Shown here: positions 1 through 6,533 of the stretch, piece after piece
Numbering within the stretch: the stretch's first letter is position 1
Layout: each line of letters opens with the position of its first letter
DNA from: Thermoanaerobaculia bacterium
GTDB taxonomy: Bacteria; Acidobacteriota; Thermoanaerobaculia; UBA5066
Length of the DNA: 8,244 nt
NCBI GenBank assembly: GCA_023717585.1
Contig: JAMQPJ010000254.1
Span: 1 to 8,244 of the forward strand
Reading direction: 5' to 3'
Notes under the pieces: model-generated
What the model was told of the DNA's origin: nothing
The model's input: the letters and a program-made list of their open reading frames with translations, nothing else
The model's database searches: none
Program-made: the position numbers and the translations under genes

Positions 1-707
1 ACGAGCCCCTTCGTCCCCATCCCGGCCTCCGTCAGGCCGAGGTGGAGCGGCTGGTCCGTCTGCGACGCGAGCGCGCGGTAGACCGCGACGAGCTCGCGGG
101 GGCGGGAGACCTTGCAGGAGATGATGATCTGGTTCTTCGTCAGGCCGCACTCGAGGGCGAGCTCGGTCGACTCGAGTGCCGAGAGGTCCATGCACTCGCC
201 GACGATCTCCTCGGAGCTCGTCCCGAGGTCCCTGTCGGTGTTCTCCTGCCTCTTCCGCATGACGAGCTCCTGGTTCAGGGAGCCGCCGTTGACGCCGATC
301 CGGACCGGCTTGCCGTGGTCCACGGCCACCCTGCAGATCGTCGAGAACTGCTCGTCGCGGAGCCGCCCGGTCCCGACGTTGCCCGGGTTGATCCGGTACT
401 TGTCGAGCGCCGTCGCGCAGGCGCCGAACGTCGTGAGGAGCGTGTGACCGTTGTAGTGAAAGTCGCCGATGAGGGGGACGTCGCAGCCGGCGTCGAGAAG
501 GCGCCGCCGGATTTCCGGAACGGCCCGGGCCGCCTCGGGGACGTTGACCGTCACGCGGACGAGCTCCGAACCCGCCTGGGCGAGCTCGAGGCACTGCAGG
601 GCCGTCCCTTCGGCGTCGGCGGTGTCGGTCATCGTCATCGACTGGACGACGACGGGGGCACCGCCCCCCACCGTGACCCCTCCGACCTTCACCGGCACGG
701 TCGTCAT
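1..707 (-). CDS. ispG: 4-hydroxy-3-methylbut-2-en-1-yl diphosphate synthase IspG (GcpE), N-terminal part
   Basis: IspG reduces methylerythritol cyclodiphosphate to HMBPP, the penultimate step of the cytosolic MEP isoprenoid pathway, using a 4Fe-4S cluster. The 235 residues present form the TIM-barrel half. Visible family motifs are VVVQSMTMTDT near residues 20-29, RINPGNVG at 105-112, GVNGGSL, SCKVSR and HLGLTEAGMGTKG at 222-234. The cluster-binding cysteines lie in the C-terminal half, beyond the left edge. The wording (GSELVRVTVN, IGDFHYNGH, EAGMGTKG) resembles the longer Thermus/alphaproteobacterial IspG rather than the E. coli form; this comparison is from memory. The ATG lies 2 nt after the rseP stop (TGACGATG) with no Shine-Dalgarno sequence, which suggests translation coupled to rseP. 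It is the last gene of the operon that is visible. Identification is secure; it is cut by the window edge and shows no internal break. Confidence 0.95.
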   Translation of the reverse strand, partial: MTTVPVKVGGVTVGGGAPVVVQSMTMTDTADAEGTALQCLELAQAGSELVRVTVNVPEAARAVPEIRRRLLDAGCDVPLIGDFHYNGHTLLTTFGACATALDKYRINPGNVGTGRLRDEQFSTICRVAVDHGKPVRIGVNGGSLNQELVMRKRQENTDRDLGTSSEEIVGECMDLSALESTELALECGLTKNQIIISCKVSRPRELVAVYRALASQTDQPLHLGLTEAGMGTKGL

Positions 708-709
708 CG

Positions 710-2047
710 TCAGAAGCTGACGTTCTTCAGGACGTCGAAGTAGAGGACGGTGACCATCACGAGGACGAGGAAGACGAAGCCCGCCTGCAGGAGGCGCTCC
801 TTCACCCGGAGCGGGAAGTCGCGCCGCGCGACCGACTCGAGCAGCGTCACGGAGATCTGTCCGCCGTCGAGGAGCGGGATCGGCAGGAGGTTCAGGATGC
901 CGAGCTGCAGGGAGAGCATTCCCATCAGGACGAGGAGCGCCGCCGGGCCGGTCCGGACCGCCTCGCCCGAGAACTTCGCGATGTCGATCGGGCCGGAGAA
1001 CTGGCGGATCGACCCGCTGCCTCGGAACAGGCGGCCGACGATCTGCCCCGTCACCTGCACCTGCCGGACGTTCTCGCGCAACGACGCCGCGAGAGCCTCG
1101 CCGAGCGAGAAGCGGCGGAGGACCGTCTCCTCCCTCGGCGCGAAGCCGATGCGCCAGTTCTCGCCTTCCTTCACGGGCACGACGTTCAGCGTCATCGTCG
1201 CGCCATTGCGCGACACGATCATTTCGATGGGCTTAGGGCCGTCCTTGTCGAACGTGGAGGCGGCCTCGCGGATGAACCGCACGACCTCGAAATAGAGGAC
1301 GACGGGCTTGCCGCCGACCGAGACGATCTGGTCGCCAACCTGGAGGCCGGCCTTCGCGCCCGGATAGCCCGGGACGACCCGGGCCACGACGGCCGGAATG
1401 TAGGGGTTCAGGCCCGTGTAGCCGATGTCGTACTTCGAGCGCGGCTCGGGGGTCAGCCTCAGCGTGAGCGGCTTTCCGTCGCGCTCGATGCCGACCGTGA
1501 GCTCCTCGCGCGGGGCGAGGCCCGTCTCGAGCTCCACCTCTTCCCAGGTCTTCACGGGCCTGCCCGAGATCGTCGCGATGCGGTCCCCCGCCCGGATCCC
1601 CGCCCTCTCGGCCGGACTCTCGCGGTCGACGACCTTCACGACCGGGGCCTCGCCCTTGTACTTCGCCACTTCGACGCCGATGAGGAAGGCCAGAGCGGTG
1701 AGGAGGAACGCGAGAACGAGGTTGACGCCCGGCCCCGCGAAGAGGATCAGGAGGCGCTGGAAGCGCGTCCCGGGCTGCGTCACCGCGGTCTCGGCCGTGC
1801 CCGCGACGACGTCGCTTTCGTCCGGCCCCAGGCCGACGACCTTCACGTAGCCGCCGAGCGGGATGAGCGAGATCCGATAGTCGGTCTCGTTCTTCTTCCA
1901 GCCGAAGAGGCGTTTTCCGAATCCCAGCGAGAAGATCTCGACCGGGAACTTGAAGAGCTTCGCGACGAGGAAATGTCCCCCTTCGTGAAACACGATGAGG
2001 AACGAGAGGACGAAGATCAGGGCGAGGATGTTGGTCGGAATGGTCAT
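710..2047 (-). CDS. rseP: RseP-type site-2 intramembrane zinc metalloprotease (M50)
   Basis: This inner-membrane protease cuts transmembrane substrates such as anti-sigma factors (RseA in E. coli) and remnant signal peptides. The 445-residue product matches the family length (about 420-450). The zinc motif HEGGH is at residues 21-25 in the first membrane segment (about 5-28), and the third zinc ligand is D394 in LLDGG (392-396) of the third core segment. Between them are the conserved loop FSLGFGKRLF (39-48), the strand segment IPLGGYVKV (62-70), a second membrane segment with GPGVN (about 97-124), and two PDZ domains (about 130-200 and 217-292). A last membrane segment spans about 420-440. 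The start ATG has a weak GAGG 4 nt upstream and lies 15 nt after the dxr stop. All catalytic residues are intact. The natural substrate cannot be told from this window, which contains no rseA or sigma-E gene. Confidence 0.96.
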   Translation of the reverse strand: MTIPTNILALIFVLSFLIVFHEGGHFLVAKLFKFPVEIFSLGFGKRLFGWKKNETDYRISLIPLGGYVKVVGLGPDESDVVAGTAETAVTQPGTRFQRLLILFAGPGVNLVLAFLLTALAFLIGVEVAKYKGEAPVVKVVDRESPAERAGIRAGDRIATISGRPVKTWEEVELETGLAPREELTVGIERDGKPLTLRLTPEPRSKYDIGYTGLNPYIPAVVARVVPGYPGAKAGLQVGDQIVSVGGKPVVLYFEVVRFIREAASTFDKDGPKPIEMIVSRNGATMTLNVVPVKEGENWRIGFAPREETVLRRFSLGEALAASLRENVRQVQVTGQIVGRLFRGSGSIRQFSGPIDIAKFSGEAVRTGPAALLVLMGMLSLQLGILNLLPIPLLDGGQISVTLLESVARRDFPLRVKERLLQAGFVFLVLVMVTVLYFDVLKNVSF

Positions 2048-2062
2048 GAGGCCTCGGGAGTT

Positions 2063-3274
2063 CTACGCGGGAAGTGCGGGAGCGGTTGCCGCCCGCGGGC
2101 TGGTTTCGAGGAGAGGGATGATGGCGGCGGCCTCGCGCCGCGCCCACGCGTCGGCCTCGAGCGCGTCCGCGACGGAGCTCACGTGGACGACGTGGTGCCT
2201 GCCGAGGACGCGCGCGACCGTTTCGACGATCGCGGGATAGAGAATGCGCCGGTCGAGAAATGCCTGGACGGCGATTTCGTTCGCGGCATTGAGAACCGCC
2301 GGCGCCGAGCCGCCGGTCTCGAGCGCGGCGTACGCGAGCCCGACCGCCGGATAGCGGGTTTTTTCCATCGGGAAGAACTCGAGCGTGCCGAGCGCGGTCA
2401 GGTTAAGTCCCTCGAGAAGCGTCGGAATGCGATCGGGATACGTCAGGGCGTAGAGGATCGGAAAGCGCATGTCGTTCGGCGACATCTGCGCGAGCACCGA
2501 GCCGTCCAGGTACTCGACCATCGAGTGGACGATCGACTGCGGGTGAAGGACGACGTCGATCTTCCGGCCCGGCACGTCGAAGAGCCAGCGTGCCTCGATG
2601 ACCTCGAGCCCTTTGTTCATCATCGTGGCGGAGTCGATCGTGATCTTCGGGCCCATCTTCCACGTCGGGTGCCGGAGGGCGTCGTCCACCGTGATCGCCG
2701 GGAACGTGGCGAAGTCACGGGTGCGGAACGGCCCGCCCGAAGCCGTGAGCACGAGGCGTCTCACCTCGGCGTGCGTTCCCGCGCGCAGGGCCTGATGGAG
2801 CGCGCAGTGCTCCGAGTCCACGGGCAGGACCACGGCACCGGAGGCGCGCGCGGCCGCCATGAGCGGCTCGCCGGCCACGACGAGCGCCTCCTTGTTCGCG
2901 AGGGCCAATGTCTTGCCGAGCTTCACGGCCTCGTACGCCGGCGCGAGACCGACCGACCCCACGATGCCGCCCAGGACGATATCGGCCTCGGGAAGCGTCG
3001 CCACGTCCACGAGCCCCTGTGTGCCGAACCCGACCGACAGGCCGGGGAATTCCTGCCGGAGCCGCGCCGCGTCTTCGCGCGTCGTCACCGACACGACCCT
3101 CGGGCGGTGCGCGGCGATCGCGGGCAGGAGCTTCTCGATATTCGACCCGGCCGACATCGAGACGATCTCGAACCGCCCGGGGAACTGAGCGACGACGGAC
3201 AGGGCCGAGTCCCCGATCGAGCCGGTCGCGCCGAGAAGGGCGATGCGTTTCCTCGTCGGGCCCGTTTCCTTCAA
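2063..3274 (-). CDS. dxr: 1-deoxy-D-xylulose 5-phosphate reductoisomerase Dxr (IspC)
   Basis: Dxr converts DXP to methylerythritol 4-phosphate with NADPH, the first committed step of the MEP pathway, in the cytosol. The product is 403 residues (E. coli 398). Visible are the NADPH-binding GATGSIG at 15-21, LANKEA at 125-130, metal ligands D153 and E155 in VDSEH and E224/E227 in NKGLEVIEARW, the flexible active-site loop HPTWKMG at 202-208, and HPQSIVHSMVEYLDGS at 244-259. I chose the TTG at 3274 because it overlaps the cdsA stop as TTGA, is preceded by GGAGG with 9 nt spacing, and leaves 14 residues before the Rossmann motif, as usual. The open frame extends far upstream, but only as a shadow of cdsA in another frame. 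The alanine/proline-rich C-terminal tail is probably disordered. Identification is very secure; the start is well supported. Confidence 0.97.
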   Translation of the reverse strand: MKETGPTRKRIALLGATGSIGDSALSVVAQFPGRFEIVSMSAGSNIEKLLPAIAAHRPRVVSVTTREDAARLRQEFPGLSVGFGTQGLVDVATLPEADIVLGGIVGSVGLAPAYEAVKLGKTLALANKEALVVAGEPLMAAARASGAVVLPVDSEHCALHQALRAGTHAEVRRLVLTASGGPFRTRDFATFPAITVDDALRHPTWKMGPKITIDSATMMNKGLEVIEARWLFDVPGRKIDVVLHPQSIVHSMVEYLDGSVLAQMSPNDMRFPILYALTYPDRIPTLLEGLNLTALGTLEFFPMEKTRYPAVGLAYAALETGGSAPAVLNAANEIAVQAFLDRRILYPAIVETVARVLGRHHVVHVSSVADALEADAWARREAAAIIPLLETSPRAATAPALPA

Positions 3275-4110
3275 GGCTTCAGCCCTCCCGGCACGAACGC
3301 GAGAACGAAGAGGAGGACGGGCGAAGCGTAGAGAAGGGAGTCGAGCCGGTCGAGGAGGCCGCCATGGCCGGGCAGGAGACCGCCCGAATCCTTCACCGCG
3401 CAGCTCCGCTTGAACGTGGATTCGAGGAGATCCCCGACGACCGCCACGACGGAGACGACGAGGCCGAGCGCCGCGCCGAGGAGAAGGGTGCGCGGCGCGC
3501 CGGACGCGCCGGTCGCACCGGACGCCGCGGGGAAGAGGAGGAGAGCCGCGACCGCCCCGAAGGCGAGGCCGGCCCCGAGCTGGCCCCAGAGGCCCTCCCA
3601 CGTCTTCTTCGGGCTCACGATCGGAGCGAGCTTCCGCTTTCCCCACCGGCGCCCGACGTAGTAGGCGGCGGAGTCGCCGGCCCACACGATCGCGAGCAGG
3701 AACACGACGGGCTGCCAGCCGATCGCGCGAAGCCCGACCATGGCCCCCGCCCCGAGAGCCACGTAGAGGGTCGCGAACACGGAGGAGGCGGACGACGCGA
3801 GGAGCACGGCTTCCCGCGGCGACGCGAACATGACGAGCGTCGGCAGCGCGAGGAGCGTGAGGCCGGCGAGCACGACGAGCGCGAGAAGGGAGGCGAGATG
3901 GGCCCCCGCCACGAAGGCGAGGAAGAGGCCGACGCCGGCGGGTTTCGGGACGATCCATCCCGCCGCCTCGATCAAGCGGTAAAACTCCAGGAGCGCGACG
4001 GTCGCCGCCAGGGCGACGAGGAGCGCCCAGGCCCAGGGAGGCGCCGCCACGAGTATCGCGAGGACCGCGGGAATGAGAACCGCGGCCGTGAGCTCCCTCT
4101 GGAACTTCAT
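3271..4110 (-). CDS. cdsA: Phosphatidate cytidylyltransferase (CDP-diacylglycerol synthase) CdsA
   Basis: CdsA makes CDP-diacylglycerol from phosphatidic acid and CTP in the inner membrane, the branch point for phospholipids. The 279-residue product is of family length (E. coli 285). It is mostly hydrophobic, with about eight membrane segments. The family signature is complete at about 231-257: STFKR, KDSGGLLPGHGG and DRLDS, including K240, D241, H249 and D254. The cytosolic motif WAGDSAAYYVGRRWGKRKLAP (143-163) followed by SPKKTWEG (166-173) is also typical. The ATG overlaps the uppS stop as ATGA and no Shine-Dalgarno sequence is visible, so translation is probably coupled to uppS. Its stop overlaps the dxr TTG. 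The open frame continues upstream through uppS, but that part is a shadow with no membrane character. Identification is secure. Confidence 0.96.
   Translation of the reverse strand: MKFQRELTAAVLIPAVLAILVAAPPWAWALLVALAATVALLEFYRLIEAAGWIVPKPAGVGLFLAFVAGAHLASLLALVVLAGLTLLALPTLVMFASPREAVLLASSASSVFATLYVALGAGAMVGLRAIGWQPVVFLLAIVWAGDSAAYYVGRRWGKRKLAPIVSPKKTWEGLWGQLGAGLAFGAVAALLLFPAASGATGASGAPRTLLLGAALGLVVSVVAVVGDLLESTFKRSCAVKDSGGLLPGHGGLLDRLDSLLYASPVLLFVLAFVPGGLKP
3284..3288 (-). promoter_or_regulatory. Shine-Dalgarno sequence that sets the dxr TTG start
   Basis: GGAGG, within GGGAGGG, lies inside the 3' end of cdsA, 9 nt upstream of the TTG that overlaps the cdsA stop codon. No ATG or GTG lies at suitable spacing in the dxr frame. 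The site and the TTGA overlap together decide the start. It contrasts with the heads of the transcription units in this window, which have no such site. Confidence 0.7.
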
Positions 4111-4940
4111 CGTGACGCGGCCGCCGGTTGCGCCGCCGGCGCCGCGACCTCGTCCCGCCTTCCTACCGTTTCCGAGACGCCGCCGTAACGGCGCTCGCGC
4201 TTCTGGAACTCCGTGAGCGCCTCGAGAAAGTGCCCCGCGCGGAAGTCGGGCCACAGCACGGGCGTCACGTAAATTTCGGCATAGGCGATCTGCCAGAGGA
4301 GGTAGTTCGAGATGCGCATTTCGCCGCTCGTCCGGATGAGGAGGTCGGGGTCGGGCAGCCCGGCCGTGTAGAGCTGCGATTCGATCGCGGCTTCGTCGAT
4401 GTCCTCCGGGCACAACGTGCCCGCCAGCACTTTTCGCGCGAGCGCCCGCATCGCGTCGGCCAGCTCGGCGCGGCCCGAGTAATTGAGGGCGATGTTGAAG
4501 ATCATGCCCTTGCCGTGCGCCGTGGCGGCGATCGCGTGCTCGAGCTCGCTTTGGACCGAGGAATCGAGCCCGTCCATCCGCCCGACGACGCGAAAAGCGA
4601 TGTCGTTGTCGAGCAGAGTCTTCAGCTCGCGCCGGAGGTATTCCTTGAGGAGCGCCATCAGCGTCGCGACCTCGAGATGCGGGCGCTTCCAGTTTTCCGT
4701 CGAGAACGCATAGAGCGTCAGCGCGGTGAGCTCGAGGCGCGCCGCCGTCTCGACCGTCGCCCGCACCGAGGCGATCCCGGCGCGATGGCCCTCGACGCGT
4801 GGCAGGCGCCGCTGCCCCGCCCACCGTCCGTTGCCGTCCATGATGACGGCCACGTGCCGGGGCAGACGGCCGAGGTCCAGGGCGTCGAGGAGCGGCCGGT
4901 CGGGCGAACCGGGTGCGGCGATGGAATCCTTGTTGATCAT
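4107..4940 (-). CDS. uppS: Undecaprenyl diphosphate synthase UppS (cis-prenyltransferase)
   Basis: UppS condenses isopentenyl diphosphate units onto farnesyl diphosphate to give the C55 lipid carrier used for peptidoglycan and other surface polymers. The 277-residue product carries all conserved regions: VIMDGNGRWA with catalytic D35 (about 32-41), H52 in VEGHRAG, the substrate loop FSTENWKRP (79-87), LNYSGR (152-157), and RTSGEMRIS at 203-211 with pyrophosphate-binding R203 and R209, then LLWQIAYAEIY. Length is slightly above E. coli (253), owing to about 10 extra residues at the front and an alanine-rich tail. The ATG has no Shine-Dalgarno sequence; a GC hairpin lies 10-26 nt upstream. It follows truA by 39 nt and overlaps cdsA by 4 nt. 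A distinction from longer-chain or plant-type cis-prenyltransferases rests mainly on operon context and bacterial motif form. Confidence 0.96.
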   Translation of the reverse strand: MINKDSIAAPGSPDRPLLDALDLGRLPRHVAVIMDGNGRWAGQRRLPRVEGHRAGIASVRATVETAARLELTALTLYAFSTENWKRPHLEVATLMALLKEYLRRELKTLLDNDIAFRVVGRMDGLDSSVQSELEHAIAATAHGKGMIFNIALNYSGRAELADAMRALARKVLAGTLCPEDIDEAAIESQLYTAGLPDPDLLIRTSGEMRISNYLLWQIAYAEIYVTPVLWPDFRAGHFLEALTEFQKRERRYGGVSETVGRRDEVAAPAAQPAAASR

Positions 4941-4950
4941 GTCTGTGTTC

Positions 4951-4967
4951 GGGGCGAAACACGCCCC
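4951..4967 (-). other. GC stem-loop in the truA-uppS gap
   Basis: On the transcribed strand, GGGGCG, a 5-nt loop TGTTT, and CGCCCC form a perfect 6-bp stem that fills much of the 39-nt gap between truA and uppS. It is not followed by a T-run, so it is unlikely to be a full Rho-independent terminator. It could tune expression of uppS relative to truA, or protect an RNA end. It sits directly before a start codon with no Shine-Dalgarno sequence. Confidence 0.45.
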
Positions 4968-4976
4968 CAGTCTCTG

Positions 4977-4982
4977 ATTCTA
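4977..4982 (-). promoter_or_regulatory. Possible internal -10 box ahead of uppS
   Basis: TAGAAT (5 of 6 to TATAAT) overlaps the truA stop codon on the minus strand. A transcript from it would start near 4970, about 30 nt before uppS, and carry the GC hairpin in its leader. I see no -35 box at the right spacing, so this is only a weak candidate. Confidence 0.2.
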
Positions 4983-5774
4983 TCCCGATGAAACGGGTGA
5001 GCCGGCACGGGCCGCGGACTCCTCCCCGACCGCCTCCGGGGGATAAAGAACCCTCTCGAGTGTGAGCCCCCGGGCCTCGGCGGTGGGACCGGGCCTTGCG
5101 AGCGCCTCCTCGGGCCGGATCCGCCCCCGCCCGGCGTCGCGGAGCGTCCCGACGAGCCGCCGCACCATGCCGCGGAGGAAGCCGTCCCCGGCCGCGGTGA
5201 TGACGAGAAGAGTGCCCTGTTCCTCCACGTCCAGCCGCGCGAGAGTCCGCACGGTGGTTGCCGGATCGGACCCCGTGAGCGAGAAGGGCGCGAAGTCCCG
5301 GCGCCCGACGAGGGTCGCCGCGGCGGCACGCATGGCCGCGACGTCGAGCGGCTCGCCCGCGAGGGCCTCGACGAGGCCGCGATGGGGGTGGAGCATTTCG
5401 CCCCGGCGCAGGCGGTAGACGTAGATCTTGCCGGTCGCCGAGTGGCGGGCGTGGAAATCGGGATTTGCTTCGGAGACAGAGAGGACCCGTGCGTCCCAGG
5501 GAAGCTTCGCGTTCAGGGCACGAGGAAGATTCTTAGAAGGTATGAGAGGCGATCCTTCCGGCACCTCGAAGTGCGCGACCTGCGCCTCTGCGTGCACGCC
5601 GGCGTCCGTACGCCCAGCGCCGTGGATTCGGATCGGCGCTCCATAAACCCTTTTCAAAGAATCTTCTATTTCTCCCTGGACCGTGCGCGGCAGAGTGCCG
5701 CCTTCGCGAGGCGCCTGAAGCTGCCACCCTTCGAAGAAACTCCCCAGGTACGCCAGCTCGAGCTTCAGCCTCAC
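4980..5774 (-). CDS. truA: tRNA pseudouridine(38-40) synthase TruA
   Basis: TruA isomerises uridines 38-40 of the tRNA anticodon stem-loop to pseudouridine. The 264-residue product (E. coli 270) has the catalytic aspartate D57 in GAGRTDAGVHA (52-62), followed by the conserved AQVAHFE, the mid-domain FHARHSATGKIYVYRL, and the C-terminal GDGFLRGMVRRLVGTL. I chose the GTG at 5774 because it gives MRLKLELAYLG, the normal family start. Further upstream the frame runs under queE with no ATG or GTG nearby. No Shine-Dalgarno sequence precedes it; a GATAAT hexamer lies 7 nt upstream, which suggests a leaderless message. The near-universal N-terminal YDG is YLG here, and QRQ is QLQ followed by a short insertion; neither is catalytic. 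It is the first gene of the minus-strand operon and diverges from queE. Confidence 0.95.
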   Translation of the reverse strand: MRLKLELAYLGSFFEGWQLQAPREGGTLPRTVQGEIEDSLKRVYGAPIRIHGAGRTDAGVHAEAQVAHFEVPEGSPLIPSKNLPRALNAKLPWDARVLSVSEANPDFHARHSATGKIYVYRLRRGEMLHPHRGLVEALAGEPLDVAAMRAAAATLVGRRDFAPFSLTGSDPATTVRTLARLDVEEQGTLLVITAAGDGFLRGMVRRLVGTLRDAGRGRIRPEEALARPGPTAEARGLTLERVLYPPEAVGEESAARAGSPVSSG

Positions 5775-5777
5775 GTG

Positions 5778-5790
5778 GGCGATTATCGCC
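5778..5790. repeat. Operator-like palindrome in the truA/queE divergent region
   Basis: GGCGAT-T-ATCGCC is a perfect 6-bp inverted repeat around one central base. It covers the candidate truA -10 box and lies 4 nt from the truA start. A protein bound there would block truA transcription, and it lies 23-35 nt before the queE -10 box. I do not recognise it as the site of a known regulator. A chance palindrome is possible. Confidence 0.4.
5782..5787 (-). promoter_or_regulatory. Candidate -10 box of the truA operon
   Basis: GATAAT (5 of 6 to TATAAT) ends 7 nt before the truA GTG, so transcription would begin at or next to the start codon. No convincing -35 box is present 16-18 nt further upstream; that region is nearly pure GC. 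The hexamer lies within the palindrome at 5778-5790. The support is the matching spacing at queE and clpB. Confidence 0.4.
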
Positions 5791-5812
5791 GCGCCCCGCG
5801 CGGCCCCCGCGC

Positions 5813-5818
5813 TATCGT
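5813..5818 (+). promoter_or_regulatory. Candidate -10 box of queE
   Basis: TATCGT (4 of 6 to TATAAT, including the key A and final T) ends exactly 7 nt before the queE ATG. No -35 box is visible and no Shine-Dalgarno sequence follows, so the message would be leaderless. On its own the match is weak; the support comes from the identical spacing at clpB and truA. Confidence 0.35.
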
Positions 5819-5825
5819 CGGCGCG

Positions 5826-6494
5826 ATGGCCTCCGCCGCCCCCGCTCCGCCGCTCGTCGTCACCGAGATCTTCCGCAGCATCCAGGGAGAGTCGTCGTTC
5901 GCGGGGCTGCCGTGCACGTTCGTGCGACTGACGGGGTGCGCGCTCCGGTGCGTATGGTGCGACAGCGCCTACGCGTTTCACGGGGGAACGACCCGAACGC
6001 TGGAGGACGTGCTCTTGAACGTGGATCGCCTCGGCGTCCCGCTCGTCGAGCTGACCGGCGGCGAGCCGCTCGAGCAGGAGGGCGTTTATCCGCTCGCCGC
6101 GGCGCTCTGCGACCGCGGCTACATCGTTCTCCTCGAGACGGGCGGCCACGTCCCGCTCGACCGCGTGGATCCGCGCGTGATCAAGGTCGTGGACATCAAA
6201 TGTCCGGGATCGGGAATGGAGTCCCGCAACGACCTCGCGAACCTGAACCTGCTCGGCCCGAACGACGAAGTGAAGTTCGTGGTTGCCGACCGCCGCGACT
6301 TCGACTGGGCCGTGGACTTCGTAGAGACGCACCGCCTCGACGAGAAACACAAGGTCCTGATCTCACCCGTCTTCGAGGGGGCGACGTCGAAGATCGCCGC
6401 GGAGGTCGCCGAATGGGTGCGGGATTCGAAGAGAAAGCTGCGCTTGAATCTCCAGGTCCACAAGTTTCTCTGGGGCGATGTGCCGGGAAGATGA
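5826..6494 (+). CDS. queE: 7-carboxy-7-deazaguanine synthase QueE (radical SAM)
   Basis: QueE is a radical SAM enzyme that contracts 6-carboxytetrahydropterin to 7-carboxy-7-deazaguanine, the ring-forming step toward preQ0 and queuosine. The 222-residue product is of family length. It begins with EIFRSIQGESSFAGLP (14-29), has the 4Fe-4S motif C38-x3-C42-x2-C45-D in the canonical CX3CX2C form, the SAM-binding ELTGGEP at 75-81, LLETGG, VDIKCPGSGM in the substrate pocket, and a typical C-terminal LQVHKFLWG. The ATG at 5826 is the only start that gives a normal N-terminus; the open frame upstream is a shadow of truA. No Shine-Dalgarno sequence is visible. queC follows on the same strand. QueD, GCH1 and the later steps are not in this window. 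Whether the product goes to tRNA queuosine or another 7-deazapurine cannot be seen here, though adjacent truA favours tRNA. Confidence 0.95.
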   Translation: MASAAPAPPLVVTEIFRSIQGESSFAGLPCTFVRLTGCALRCVWCDSAYAFHGGTTRTLEDVLLNVDRLGVPLVELTGGEPLEQEGVYPLAAALCDRGYIVLLETGGHVPLDRVDPRVIKVVDIKCPGSGMESRNDLANLNLLGPNDEVKFVVADRRDFDWAVDFVETHRLDEKHKVLISPVFEGATSKIAAEVAEWVRDSKRKLRLNLQVHKFLWGDVPGR

Positions 6495-6533
6495 ATGAAA
6501 GAGTGAGACAGAGAAAGACGAAGATTTCTTCAA
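6495..6533 (+). other. Purine-rich queE-queC spacer with a tiny overlapping ORF
   Basis: The short stretch after queE is strongly A/G-rich and much lower in GC than its surroundings. A 16-codon frame (MNERVRQRKTKISSNG) begins at an ATG overlapping the queE stop (ATGA, 6491-6494) and ends with TAA at 6541. It has no recognisable homology and could be translated by termination-reinitiation, but it may equally be incidental. The same composition continues into the 5' end of the queC frame. Confidence 0.3.

Noticed and set aside
42..743. 233-codon plus-strand open frame at the left end
   Set aside because: It is antisense to ispG, whose translation matches the IspG family throughout.
1973..3331. 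452-codon plus-strand open frame opposite dxr and rseP
   Set aside because: It is antisense to two well-identified genes. Its translation is R/D/E/H-rich low-complexity protein with no recognisable domain, typical of high-GC codon shadows.
3275..3958. Long in-frame upstream extension of dxr
   Set aside because: The extension is a cdsA shadow rich in Arg/Pro/Gly; Dxr homology starts right at the TTG with a good Shine-Dalgarno site.
2908..4188. 426-codon plus-strand open frame opposite dxr, cdsA and the uppS end
   Set aside because: Arg/Glu/Pro-rich translation with no motif, opposite intact genes; a shadow ORF.
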